Notes under the pieces: generated by a model
The model's input: the letters and a program-made list of their open reading frames with translations, nothing else
Database searches by the model: none
Told to the model about the DNA's origin: nothing
Shown: positions 27,815 through 35,080 of the stretch, piece after piece
How positions within the stretch are numbered: position 1 is the first letter of the stretch
Layout of the letters: the number at the start of each line of letters is the position of its first letter
Assembly: GCA_017649745.1 (NCBI GenBank)
Contig: JAGCGE010000046.1
Coordinates: 1-42,539 of the forward strand
Length of the DNA: 42,539 bases
Reading direction: 5' to 3'
Source: Clostridiales bacterium
Lineage (GTDB): Bacteria > Bacillota_A > Clostridia > Saccharofermentanales > Saccharofermentanaceae
Translations under genes and position numbers: made by a program

Positions 27815-28426
27815 ATGTCGATCAAGATCATTACCATAAGCAGACAGTTTGGAAGCGGCGGACGTTCTATCGCTAAGAAGGTTGCTGAAGAACTGGGTTT
27901 CAACTACTACGACAAAGAGATCATTGATAATGTGTCTGTAGAGACGGGTTTCAGTAAGGAGTACATTGAGGAACGTGGTGAGCATGCACCTGGTAAGACG
28001 ATCCTTTCTTATGGATTCGAACCTCAGGGAGTTCCGGGTATCATGAATGGTATGTCGGCAGCTGATTACCTCTGGAGTATCCAGCGTCAGGTTATCCTTA
28101 AGATAGCAGAAGAGGATAAGCCTTGTGTTATCGTAGGACGTTGTGCTGACTATATCCTTAAGGAATACGATGGGGTATTTAACGTATTCATCCATGCGAG
28201 CATGGATTTCCGTAAGGATCGTATCGTAAGGTTATACGGCGAGAGCGAGAATAAGCCTGAGAAGAGACTTATCGAGAAGGATAAGAAGCGTAAGACAAAT
28301 TACAAGTACTACACTAACCAGGATTGGGGAGATGCAGTCAATTATGATCTATGTCTCGACAGTAGTTTCTTCGGAGTAGATAAATGTGCTGAGATCATAT
28401 GTGATCTCGTTAAGAATTCTAAGTAA
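27815..28426 (+). CDS. Cytidylate kinase-like family protein
   Basis: 203 aa. The P-loop region is ISRQFGSGGRSIAKKVAEELG, then YYDKEII, VIVGRCADYIL and a lid region rich in Arg/Lys (FRKDRIVRLYG, KDKKRKTNYKYYT). This is the cytidylate_kin2 family common in Firmicutes; it is distinct from housekeeping Cmk and its true phosphoryl acceptor is not established. TGGAGGTGA precedes the ATG. Confidence 0.87.
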   Translation: MSIKIITISRQFGSGGRSIAKKVAEELGFNYYDKEIIDNVSVETGFSKEYIEERGEHAPGKTILSYGFEPQGVPGIMNGMSAADYLWSIQRQVILKIAEEDKPCVIVGRCADYILKEYDGVFNVFIHASMDFRKDRIVRLYGESENKPEKRLIEKDKKRKTNYKYYTNQDWGDAVNYDLCLDSSFFGVDKCAEIICDLVKNSK

Positions 28427-28430
28427 AAGA

Positions 28431-28466
28431 TAAGGCGTTTCACTTTTAAAGTGGAACGCCTTAATT
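28431..28466 (+). terminator. Bidirectional terminator
   Basis: AAGGCGTTtCACT and AGTGgAACGCCTT form a stem with a short A/T loop, followed on the plus strand by AATTATTT. It lies between two convergent genes and can serve both. Confidence 0.8.
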
Positions 28467-28468
28467 AT

Positions 28469-29623
28469 TTATCCTTCGAATTTATCTTGGTTCTTGTCGT
28501 ACCATCCGCAGAAATCCTTCAGGACACTGTCGTCAGTTACTTTCTGTAATGCCTCCAGGCTTTCTTTGGTTGTTATCTCGTCGAATTTCTGAGCATCAGG
28601 ATCGGAGATCTCTTCCAGATAATCTGCGAAGAAGTACTTATTATATGTCTCGAACAGGTAAGTGAAGAACCTGTAGCCGAAGCTGAAGTTTTCCTCGTCG
28701 AATGACTCTGAGTGAATGAATCTGTCTTCGATCTTGAACTTGTCGATATTAGGATCAGCAGAATAAAGATCGTTAGGATCAAAATCTGCATCGACATCAT
28801 CAAGATCATAGATGATCGCATTAGTCATATAAGTAGCGAATCCTTCAGCCATGATCTCGTCGATCTCAGGTCCGTTCAGCTTATGAAGGATGTGAGCGAG
28901 CTCATGGATGAGATTACCGTCGAAATCATCGAAATCGATATCTTCCTGAAGAAGAAGTACTTCGCCGTAATTGTACTCGTTATGATCCATCGTGTGTTCA
29001 GAGATGATAAGATCAACTTTCTTCTTATCGGCATTTACATCCCAGAAGTCCCTGTCGAAATTCTTTTCTCTCAGGTAGATCGTCTGTTCTGCATAAGGAG
29101 TCTCTGCAGCAAAGCTAAGACCTGATTCATCTTCGAGCTTACTGCAGATCTCATCGATAATCTCAGCCGTATCACCGCGAACCTTGATGCCTTCAGTTAA
29201 GAATACGCAGCAGTATGCAGTCTCGAAGTATGCGTTTCCGTCAGTAGTTACGTAATCATCACTGTCTCCGCTTAACTTAAGAGGTGTCGAATCTTTGTAT
29301 CTATTAAAGTAATATTCGATGTCCTTCTTGCTTATGTCCGTAACGTATAAAAGATATCTGTCGAAATAATATCTTTCAAGGAATATCCTTTCTTCTTTCC
29401 CATGTTCCTTATAACCGTCGACAGTATATACGTCATTCGGAGTTGTGACTCTGATCGTGAAATCATAATCCTTGGTCTTGTCGTTTTTTTCGAATTCCAG
29501 GACTTCGACTGAGAAACCTTCCGGATCTTTATTCAGACTGGAATTACTGAAATCAACAGAGCATCCTGCAAGGATAAATGCTGTCAAACATAATGTTATT
29601 AATAATTTAATATTGTGTTTCAT
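28469..29623 (-). CDS. Lipoprotein zinc metalloprotease (gluzincin-like)
   Basis: 384 aa. Signal peptide with lipobox LAGC (18-21). The central and C-terminal part holds HELAHILH: H240, E241 and H244 form HExxH, and E260 in IMAEGFATY is a good third zinc ligand, the gluzincin pattern. The region before it (30-210) is not recognised. Predicted to be a membrane-anchored protease outside the cell. Convergent with the cytidylate-kinase-like gene. Confidence 0.82.
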   Translation of the reverse strand: MKHNIKLLITLCLTAFILAGCSVDFSNSSLNKDPEGFSVEVLEFEKNDKTKDYDFTIRVTTPNDVYTVDGYKEHGKEERIFLERYYFDRYLLYVTDISKKDIEYYFNRYKDSTPLKLSGDSDDYVTTDGNAYFETAYCCVFLTEGIKVRGDTAEIIDEICSKLEDESGLSFAAETPYAEQTIYLREKNFDRDFWDVNADKKKVDLIISEHTMDHNEYNYGEVLLLQEDIDFDDFDGNLIHELAHILHKLNGPEIDEIMAEGFATYMTNAIIYDLDDVDADFDPNDLYSADPNIDKFKIEDRFIHSESFDEENFSFGYRFFTYLFETYNKYFFADYLEEISDPDAQKFDEITTKESLEALQKVTDDSVLKDFCGWYDKNQDKFEG

Positions 29624-29733
29624 AGGTCAAATTTTACACATGTGTATTATAAAGTCAATGAATTTTAAGACTTGCAGATTTAATTCTGAAGATTTAAATT
29701 GTTGACATTATCTATTAAGGAGATAGTTTCGAA

Positions 29734-30255
29734 TTGTCTCGTTCTATTACGCATGACAAAAGCCGTTCTGTAACGGTTACGCTGATACTTCTTGCTATAC
29801 CGTCTCTTCTTGAACATATACTGGAGACACTCATGCAGTATGTCGATACTGCAATGGTTGGTCATTTAGGTAAAGAAGCGACATCAGCAGTAAGTTGTAC
29901 GACAACGATCTCATGGCTTGTAGGTACATTCTCATGGTCTATAGGTATGGCTTTTCTTGCGCTCATATCAAGATCTCATGGAGCAGGACTGACGGATAAG
30001 GTAAAAAGATATACCGGGTTTGCATTTTTGTCTGCATTGATATTCGGTACATTAACCGCTGTTATCTCTTGCTCTTTAAGTCCGTTCATTCCTATGTGGA
30101 TGATTAGGCTTCCTTTAACGTACATAACGATCAATTATCTCCATTTAGGCCTTAACGAAGTATGGCTCTGTATGATAGCTGATAATGTCTGTATGGCGGT
30201 CTTGCTTGCTTTATGCTATCTTCTTACTCGAAAACGCGGGTTGAATAATAAATAA
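29734..30255 (+). pseudogene. MATE transporter with internal deletion
   Basis: 173 aa; intact MATE proteins have about 450. The start is TTG 29734 with AAGGAGA about 10 nt upstream. Residues 1-~122 match the MATE N-terminus (AIPSLLEHILETLMQYVDTAMVGHLG, then SPFIPMWM), and from about 123 the sequence jumps to the C-terminal helix region (IRLPLTYITINYLHLGL, then VWLCMIADN). About 280 middle residues are missing while the frame stays open. It keeps perhaps four helices, so transport activity is unlikely. Probably a decaying gene, unless the short protein has a new role. Confidence 0.75.
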
Positions 30256-30570
30256 AAAACTTATATAATGCACCAGTAAAGGCGTTGATCGGGAACAAGT
30301 AGATCTTGGCTTTTTCGCACAGAGAAAGGGCGGTTGGTGAGAGCCCCAAGGAATGCCGTGAATCGAATACCTCCCGGAAGTCGGATACCGAATTGAAGTG
30401 TCGTAGCATTTTGTAGTATTTTTCGTTTACCTTTGGCGAAGCTTGTAGGACTTCATAGTAGGCTGTCCCGTAGTTGCACACGTTATAGTGCCGAAGTGTT
30501 TTTGTGACACTTCATGAGTCCTGTTATGCGCGAGCGGCAGGAGAACAGAGGTGGTAGCACGGATATTTTC

Positions 30571-30612
30571 CGTCCTCTGGACTATTATTGTGGGTCCGGG
30601 AGGGCGTTTATT
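30571..30612 (+). terminator. T-box terminator
   Basis: CGTCCTCTGGAC (30571-30582) pairs with GTCC (30594-30597) and GGAGGGCG (30599-30606), with G30598 bulged, about 12 bp, followed by TTTATT. It is mutually exclusive with the antiterminator, as expected. Confidence 0.85.
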
Positions 30613-30635
30613 CCTCCTGACGAAGATTAAGGAGG
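30613..30635 (+). promoter_or_regulatory. Small hairpin covering the symporter ribosome-binding site
   Basis: CCTCCT (30613-30618) is perfectly complementary to AGGAGG (30630-30635), the ribosome-binding site of the symporter, with an 11-nt loop. CCTCCT can also pair with GGGAGG in the T-box terminator arm, giving a possible second layer of control. Confidence 0.4.
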
Positions 30636-30642
30636 TTTTTTT

Positions 30643-32175
30643 ATGCTCATCAAGATCATCATGCTCATCGCATTCTTTGCGAGTGTAATCGTGGTCGGTG
30701 TTGTCTGCAGAAGAAAAGCAACAAACGTTAACGGATTTGTTCTCGGAGGACGTAATGTTGGTCCTTGGCTTACAGCTTTTGCTTACGGCACATCTTACTT
30801 TTCAGCTGTTATCTTCATCGGATATGCAGGTCAGTTCGGATGGAAGTTCGGTATTGCATCTACATGGATCGGTATCGGTAATGCAGTTATCGGTTCACTT
30901 CTTGCCTGGGTTATCCTTGGTAGAAGAACAAGACTTATCACTCATAAACTTGACAGTTCAACAATGCCTGAATTCTTCGATAAGAGATTTAAGTCGAAGT
31001 CATTGAGGATCGGTGCTTCAGCTATCATCTTCATCTTCCTTATCCCTTATACAGCTTCTCTTTATAATGGTCTTTCAAGACTTTTCGAGATGGCTTTCGG
31101 TATTGACTATACAGTTTGTATCATCGCTATGGCAGTGCTCACTGCGATCTACGTTATCGCAGGCGGATATTTCGCTACTGCAGTTAACGACTTCATTCAG
31201 GGTATCATCATGCTCGTTGGTATCGTTGCAGTTATCCTTGCAGTTCTTAATATCAATGGCGGTCTTATGGGTTCAGTTAAGGCTCTTGCAGAAGTAGAGG
31301 GTGATTTCCCTGGATCTTATGCTTCGTTCTTCGGTCCTCTTCCTCTTGATCTTCTCGGTGTTGTAATCCTTACATCACTTGGTACATGGGGTCTTCCTCA
31401 GATGGTTCAGAAGTTCTACGCTATCAAGTCCGAGGATGCTATCCGTAAGGGTACTATCATCTCAACAGCTTTCGCTATCATTGTTGCAGGCGGTTGTTAC
31501 TTCCTTGGCGGATTCGGCCGTATCTTCCTTACACAGGAACAGGTTGATGCAATGGGCTTCGACCAGATCATTCCTACTATGCTCGAGAAGCTTCCTGATA
31601 TTCTCATCGCTGTAGTAGTTATCCTCGTTCTTTCAGCTTCTATGTCAACATTGTCATCACTCGTTCTTACATCGAGCTCGACACTTACACTTGACTTCGT
31701 TAGCGGAACGATCGTTAAGAAAATGTCAGAGCAGAAGAAGGTTGTATGTCTTCGTATCTTCGTATTCGTATTCATCCTTATCTCTGCTGTGATCGCTGTT
31801 ATCCAGTACAACAGTTCAGTAACATTCATCGCTCAGCTCATGGGTATCTCCTGGGGTGCTCTTGCTGGTGCATTCCTCGCACCATTCCTTTTCAGTCTCT
31901 ACTGGAAAAAGACAACAAAGGCTGCTTGTTGGGCATGCTTCATCTTCGGACCTGTGCTTCTCGTTGTTAACATGCTCTTCAGAGCACAGCTTCCAACGAT
32001 CATCCAGTCACCGATCAACTGTGGTGCTTTCGCTATGATCGCAGGTTTTGTGATCGTACCGATCGTAAGTCTTATCACACCTAAGCCTGATAAGAAGCTT
32101 ATTGACGAGACATTCTCTGTATGTGAAGTTGAGGTAAAAACAACAGCTAAACATCAGCTTGAGGAATCAAAGTAA
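30643..32175 (+). CDS. Sodium/solute symporter (SSS family)
   Basis: 510 aa, about 13 predicted membrane helices. Family signatures: FVLGGRNVGPWLTAFAYGTSYFSAV at the first two helices, and GTWGLPQMVQKFYAIKS in the middle (PutP/PanF-like). It imports a small solute with Na+. The upstream T-box strongly suggests the solute is an amino acid or a precursor of the sensed one; the specifier reading points tentatively to threonine. AAGGAGG lies 7 nt before the ATG. The C-terminus is a short polar tail. Confidence 0.9.
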   Translation: MLIKIIMLIAFFASVIVVGVVCRRKATNVNGFVLGGRNVGPWLTAFAYGTSYFSAVIFIGYAGQFGWKFGIASTWIGIGNAVIGSLLAWVILGRRTRLITHKLDSSTMPEFFDKRFKSKSLRIGASAIIFIFLIPYTASLYNGLSRLFEMAFGIDYTVCIIAMAVLTAIYVIAGGYFATAVNDFIQGIIMLVGIVAVILAVLNINGGLMGSVKALAEVEGDFPGSYASFFGPLPLDLLGVVILTSLGTWGLPQMVQKFYAIKSEDAIRKGTIISTAFAIIVAGGCYFLGGFGRIFLTQEQVDAMGFDQIIPTMLEKLPDILIAVVVILVLSASMSTLSSLVLTSSSTLTLDFVSGTIVKKMSEQKKVVCLRIFVFVFILISAVIAVIQYNSSVTFIAQLMGISWGALAGAFLAPFLFSLYWKKTTKAACWACFIFGPVLLVVNMLFRAQLPTIIQSPINCGAFAMIAGFVIVPIVSLITPKPDKKLIDETFSVCEVEVKTTAKHQLEESK

Positions 32176-32193
32176 TATAAGTATTTAATGATC

Positions 32194-32232
32194 GCCGTCT
32201 TACTTTTTCGAAAAGTGAGACGGCTTTCTTTA
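32194..32232 (+). terminator. Symporter terminator
   Basis: GCCGTCTTACTTTT and AAAAGTGAGACGGC form a long stem around a CG loop, followed by TTTCTTT. Confidence 0.92.
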
Positions 32233-32343
32233 TGAAATCTTTATACTTTGTTTGCGAAAACTTTGTGATCTATTGCCATAATACATCTCGGATCAAAGAA
32301 ATGAGATCACTAAACACACATGTTCAAGAATAGGAGATATAAT

Positions 32344-33024
32344 ATGAAGAACATTAAATTAAAAACAACACTTGTAGCTCTTACACTTTCTTTGGCACTT
32401 GCTTTTTCAGTAGCAGGATGCTCTTCAACAAAGGATGATAAGTCTGATAAGAAGGAAGAGACAAAGGTAGAAGAGACTGAGGAAACAACAGAAGAAACAA
32501 CAGAGGAAACTACTGAAGAGACAACTGAGGAGACAACTGAGGAATCAGTAGACGAGACAGAAGATCTTGGCAGCATGCAGATGCCTGAACCTGCTAGCGT
32601 TTCTGACTTTAACGACGAGAACGTTCAGGCTTGTGCACAGAAGGCACTCGATGATGGTCTTGATATCTTAAAGCTCGAACCTGAAATGGTTACTGAATAT
32701 GATAATTATGTTGAGGGATTCCTTGCTTCCGGCGGAAGCTTGAGCGTATCAGCATCTGCTGATGACGAGGGCAATTCTGATTCATCTATCGGTGAGTCTT
32801 CAGACTTTAAGATGTATATCTGCTATCTCTTTGAAGATGCAGATTCAGCTAAGGCTATTTTCGATCAGCAGGTTGAGGACATGTTCTCTATGTATGAAGA
32901 GCAATCTTATAAGATCGAAGAGACAGATAATGGTTCTATTCTTACATTTGAGGAAGAGGGTGTAACAGCAGTTATGGAAGTCAATGGTAATCTCTTTACA
33001 TTAGTTGAGACCATCCAAGGCTGA
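32344..33024 (+). CDS. Putative lipoprotein with acidic Thr/Glu repeats
   Basis: 226 aa from ATG 32344; AGGAGA lies 6 nt upstream (the open frame begins at 32320). Signal peptide with lipobox VAGC (Cys about 25). A Lys/Asp-rich segment leads to a run of TEETTEE-type repeats (32464-32560) that probably forms a flexible spacer. The C-terminal ~130 residues form a small domain of unknown function with no catalytic motif that I recognise. Confidence 0.8.
   Translation: MKNIKLKTTLVALTLSLALAFSVAGCSSTKDDKSDKKEETKVEETEETTEETTEETTEETTEETTEESVDETEDLGSMQMPEPASVSDFNDENVQACAQKALDDGLDILKLEPEMVTEYDNYVEGFLASGGSLSVSASADDEGNSDSSIGESSDFKMYICYLFEDADSAKAIFDQQVEDMFSMYEEQSYKIEETDNGSILTFEEEGVTAVMEVNGNLFTLVETIQG
32464..32560 (+). 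repeat. Short tandem repeat encoding EETT units
   Basis: About six near-copies of a 12-nt unit (GAGGAAACAACA-like) encode EETT. Copies vary at third positions. Confidence 0.85.
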
Positions 33025-33043
33025 TATTTAACTTTCGAATAAT

Positions 33044-33080
33044 AAAATTCCCTGAAGCTATGCTCCAGGGAATTTTTTTT
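33044..33080 (+). terminator. Terminator after the EETT lipoprotein gene
   Basis: AATTCCCTG and CAGGGAATT form a stem followed by eight T on the plus strand. On the minus strand the stem is followed by TTTTATT, so it can also end the subtilase gene. Confidence 0.9.
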
Positions 33081-33082
33081 GA

Positions 33083-34903
33083 TCAATAATTGTACTTGTT
33101 CCAGAAGAGTGTAGGATCACTAAAGTCTCCGATTGGCATATTAGGGAACTTAACTCTAAGGGTGTCTTGTGTTGATTCCATAGAGAGTATCATATGCAAG
33201 ATCTTGATATTCGCTACTTTGAATTGAGATATATAATTAATCATGCCTACGATATTTGCATTCATTTGCTCGCCATAGAGGATCTTAAATACAAGTGATA
33301 TGAACTCAGTAGTGTCAAGTTTGTAAGCTTGATTCCAGAATTTTGAAGAACTGAATACGAAACTGAAGTAGTTTGCCAAAGTTACATTTCCCTCTGTAAG
33401 ATTATGTATATATGTAAATGAATAATCTGATTGAGAGAATCCTTGAATATTAGTTAACGTATTAATTAGAAGAGTTGTCACTTCCTTACTGGTGATAGGT
33501 GAGTTGTAAGGTGTTTCCTTAAGACCGTCATTTGATACTGTCTTATTCATAAGATATGAAGGAGCATATTTCTTAACTGCTTCTCTTACAGCTTCATATG
33601 CATTTACGCATCCGTAACCTGAATAAGTATCATAACCGACACTATCAACATCGATCGCAGTACTCTTGACTATCTCATATGCCTCGAAAGGTGTGATCCT
33701 GCTGTCTACTGACATAACTAGAGCGATTACGCCGGCAACTATCGGAGCCGCCATTGAGGTTCCTGTCATTATCGAAGTCGTATAATGTGCATCAGCTGAG
33801 AGGATCCTCGAACCCGGTGCGCTGATATCTACTTTTCCGTATGAAGAGTTAGGGGAGACCTTAAGCTTTCCTGTTGCATCAACATAAAGATTTCCAACGG
33901 AGACAGCCTTTGAACAACAAGCAGGATAATTAACGGTTGATGTTCCGGTATTTCCTGAAGCAGAGACAAGGAGCATTCCGTTATCATAAGCTGTATCTAC
34001 TGCTAACTCGATGACTTTGGTCTGAGCGGCTTTTGAAAGTTCCAAACTGATACTGCATATCTTACATTTGCTTTCTGAAGCATAAACGATAGCTTCGGCC
34101 ATAGCGGAGATATCTGTCTCGGTTGCAGCGTGATAATTAAGAGTGTCATAGCCTGATACTTTTGTGACACTGATACAGACAAGCTCTACTCTGTTGTTAT
34201 ATGTTCCTGAAGCTATACCTGCCGTGCCGTTATCATCATTTGGATTAGCACCGATAAGGCTTGCACAGAAATTGGCGTGATCACTTGGGTCACTATACCA
34301 GTCAACGCCTTTTCTGACGCCTGTAGAGAAATCGCAGGAATAGACCATATTTACATTAAAATAGATATCCGGATCCTGGAGATTGAAGACTCCGTCAATG
34401 ACAGCTACTCTGACTCTGCCGCCTTTGTTAGGGAGTTTATCAAGCTGTTCCCAGGCATCGAAAGTATGAATAGCATCGTGGTGCCACTGAAGAGCACTCT
34501 TGTCCTTTATATCAGAGATACCGTTTTCTTTGATGTCTGAGTAATCCGGTTCAGCATAAAGAACGAATTTCTCCTCATTAAGCTCATTGATCGCGCTTGT
34601 TACATCATAATCCTCATTAATGAAGACTTTGTAAGCTTTGTAGTCTTTTCCGGAAAAGAGCTCAGATACATCTTTTACAGCCGGAAGAGAAGTAAGCTTC
34701 TCATCAGGAAGATCAGTCTTTGTAATTACATTTATATGATCTTCGCAATAAGTAGCATCTTCAGCGATCTCGAAATTCTCCTTGTCGAAAACAATATCCG
34801 AATTGTTCTTTACGATGTCGGCATTGGCAACCGAAGCGAATAAGCATGTTGTGATGATCGAAGTAGCCAATATAGCAGATATCGATCTAAGAATACTTTT
34901 CAT
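33083..34903 (-). CDS. Secreted subtilisin-family (S8) protease
   Basis: 606 aa. Signal peptide (1-28, ending VANA), a propeptide-like region (about 50-130), then the S8 domain. Catalytic residues: D170 in VAVIDGVFN (usually DTG), H209 in SDHANFCASLIGA (the usual HGTxVAG is altered), N318 in VSASGN, and S383 in GTSMAAPIVAG. From about residue 470 a C-terminal region resembles degenerate DUF4214 (LANYFSFVFSSSKFWNQ, DTTEFISLVFKILYGE), linking it to the deacetylase at 20889. AAGGAGG precedes the ATG. A predicted extracellular protease; the changed His surroundings deserve attention, but the triad is complete. Confidence 0.88.
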   Translation of the reverse strand: MKSILRSISAILATSIITTCLFASVANADIVKNNSDIVFDKENFEIAEDATYCEDHINVITKTDLPDEKLTSLPAVKDVSELFSGKDYKAYKVFINEDYDVTSAINELNEEKFVLYAEPDYSDIKENGISDIKDKSALQWHHDAIHTFDAWEQLDKLPNKGGRVRVAVIDGVFNLQDPDIYFNVNMVYSCDFSTGVRKGVDWYSDPSDHANFCASLIGANPNDDNGTAGIASGTYNNRVELVCISVTKVSGYDTLNYHAATETDISAMAEAIVYASESKCKICSISLELSKAAQTKVIELAVDTAYDNGMLLVSASGNTGTSTVNYPACCSKAVSVGNLYVDATGKLKVSPNSSYGKVDISAPGSRILSADAHYTTSIMTGTSMAAPIVAGVIALVMSVDSRITPFEAYEIVKSTAIDVDSVGYDTYSGYGCVNAYEAVREAVKKYAPSYLMNKTVSNDGLKETPYNSPITSKEVTTLLINTLTNIQGFSQSDYSFTYIHNLTEGNVTLANYFSFVFSSSKFWNQAYKLDTTEFISLVFKILYGEQMNANIVGMINYISQFKVANIKILHMILSMESTQDTLRVKFPNMPIGDFSDPTLFWNKYNY

Positions 34904-34934
34904 AATCTAATCCTCCTTGGTAGGTACCATGGCG

Positions 34935-34964
34935 ATAGTATCAAAATTAAATGATCAGTGTCAA
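34935..34964 (-). promoter_or_regulatory. Promoter of the subtilase gene
   Basis: On the minus strand a perfect TTGACA (34959-34964), an 18-nt spacer and TGATACTAT (-10 at 34935-34940, with extended TG) lie about 32 nt before the ATG. Confidence 0.8.
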
Positions 34965-34997
34965 TCAACAAGAGGTCATAGTTGTACTCCTTTCGCG

Positions 34998-35027
34998 AAG
35001 AACCGTGGGTTGATCCCCGCGGTTCTT
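34998..35027. repeat. 12-bp inverted repeat upstream of the ABC-F gene
   Basis: 34998-35009 pairs with 35016-35027 (one G-T pair) with a 6-nt loop. No T run follows on either strand, so it is not a simple terminator. It lies upstream of the likely ABC-F promoter and inside an in-frame upstream extension. Confidence 0.65.
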
Positions 35028-35064
35028 TGTATAAAGAATACAATTCTATATTTATAAAGAAATA

Positions 35065-35073
35065 TGATACAAT
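35065..35073 (+). promoter_or_regulatory. Extended -10 immediately before the ABC-F start
   Basis: TGATACAAT ends 7 nt before ATG 35081, so transcription would begin at or next to the start codon. There is no ribosome-binding site before this ATG. Confidence 0.5.
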
Positions 35074-35080
35074 CCTATCT

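Larger units (their letters stand above)
30262..30642 (+). ncRNA. T-box riboswitch (tRNA-sensing attenuator)
   Basis: Stem I: AGTA (30298-30301) and GAA (30365-30367) can form the loop-E motif, closed by GAT/ATC (30302-30304 with 30362-30364). The AGAGA bulge and GGGCGGTTGGTGAGAGCCC distal arm are typical. The antiterminator is AGAGG (30547-30551), bulge TGGTAGC (30552-30558), ACGG (30559-30562), pairing with CCGTCCTCT (30570-30578). The competing terminator is at 30571-30606. The specifier is probably ACC (30369-30371, Thr), but CGA (30364-30366, Arg) is possible if another GAA is used. TGGT in the bulge predicts a tRNA with discriminator A. Confidence 0.9.

Noticed and set aside
30224..30481. 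85-aa minus-strand open frame in the T-box region
   Set aside because: Covered by the T-box RNA, whose pairings explain the sequence.
32310..32576. 88-aa minus-strand frame with SSVVSSVVSSV repeats
   Set aside because: Mirror image of the EETT coding repeat in the lipoprotein gene.
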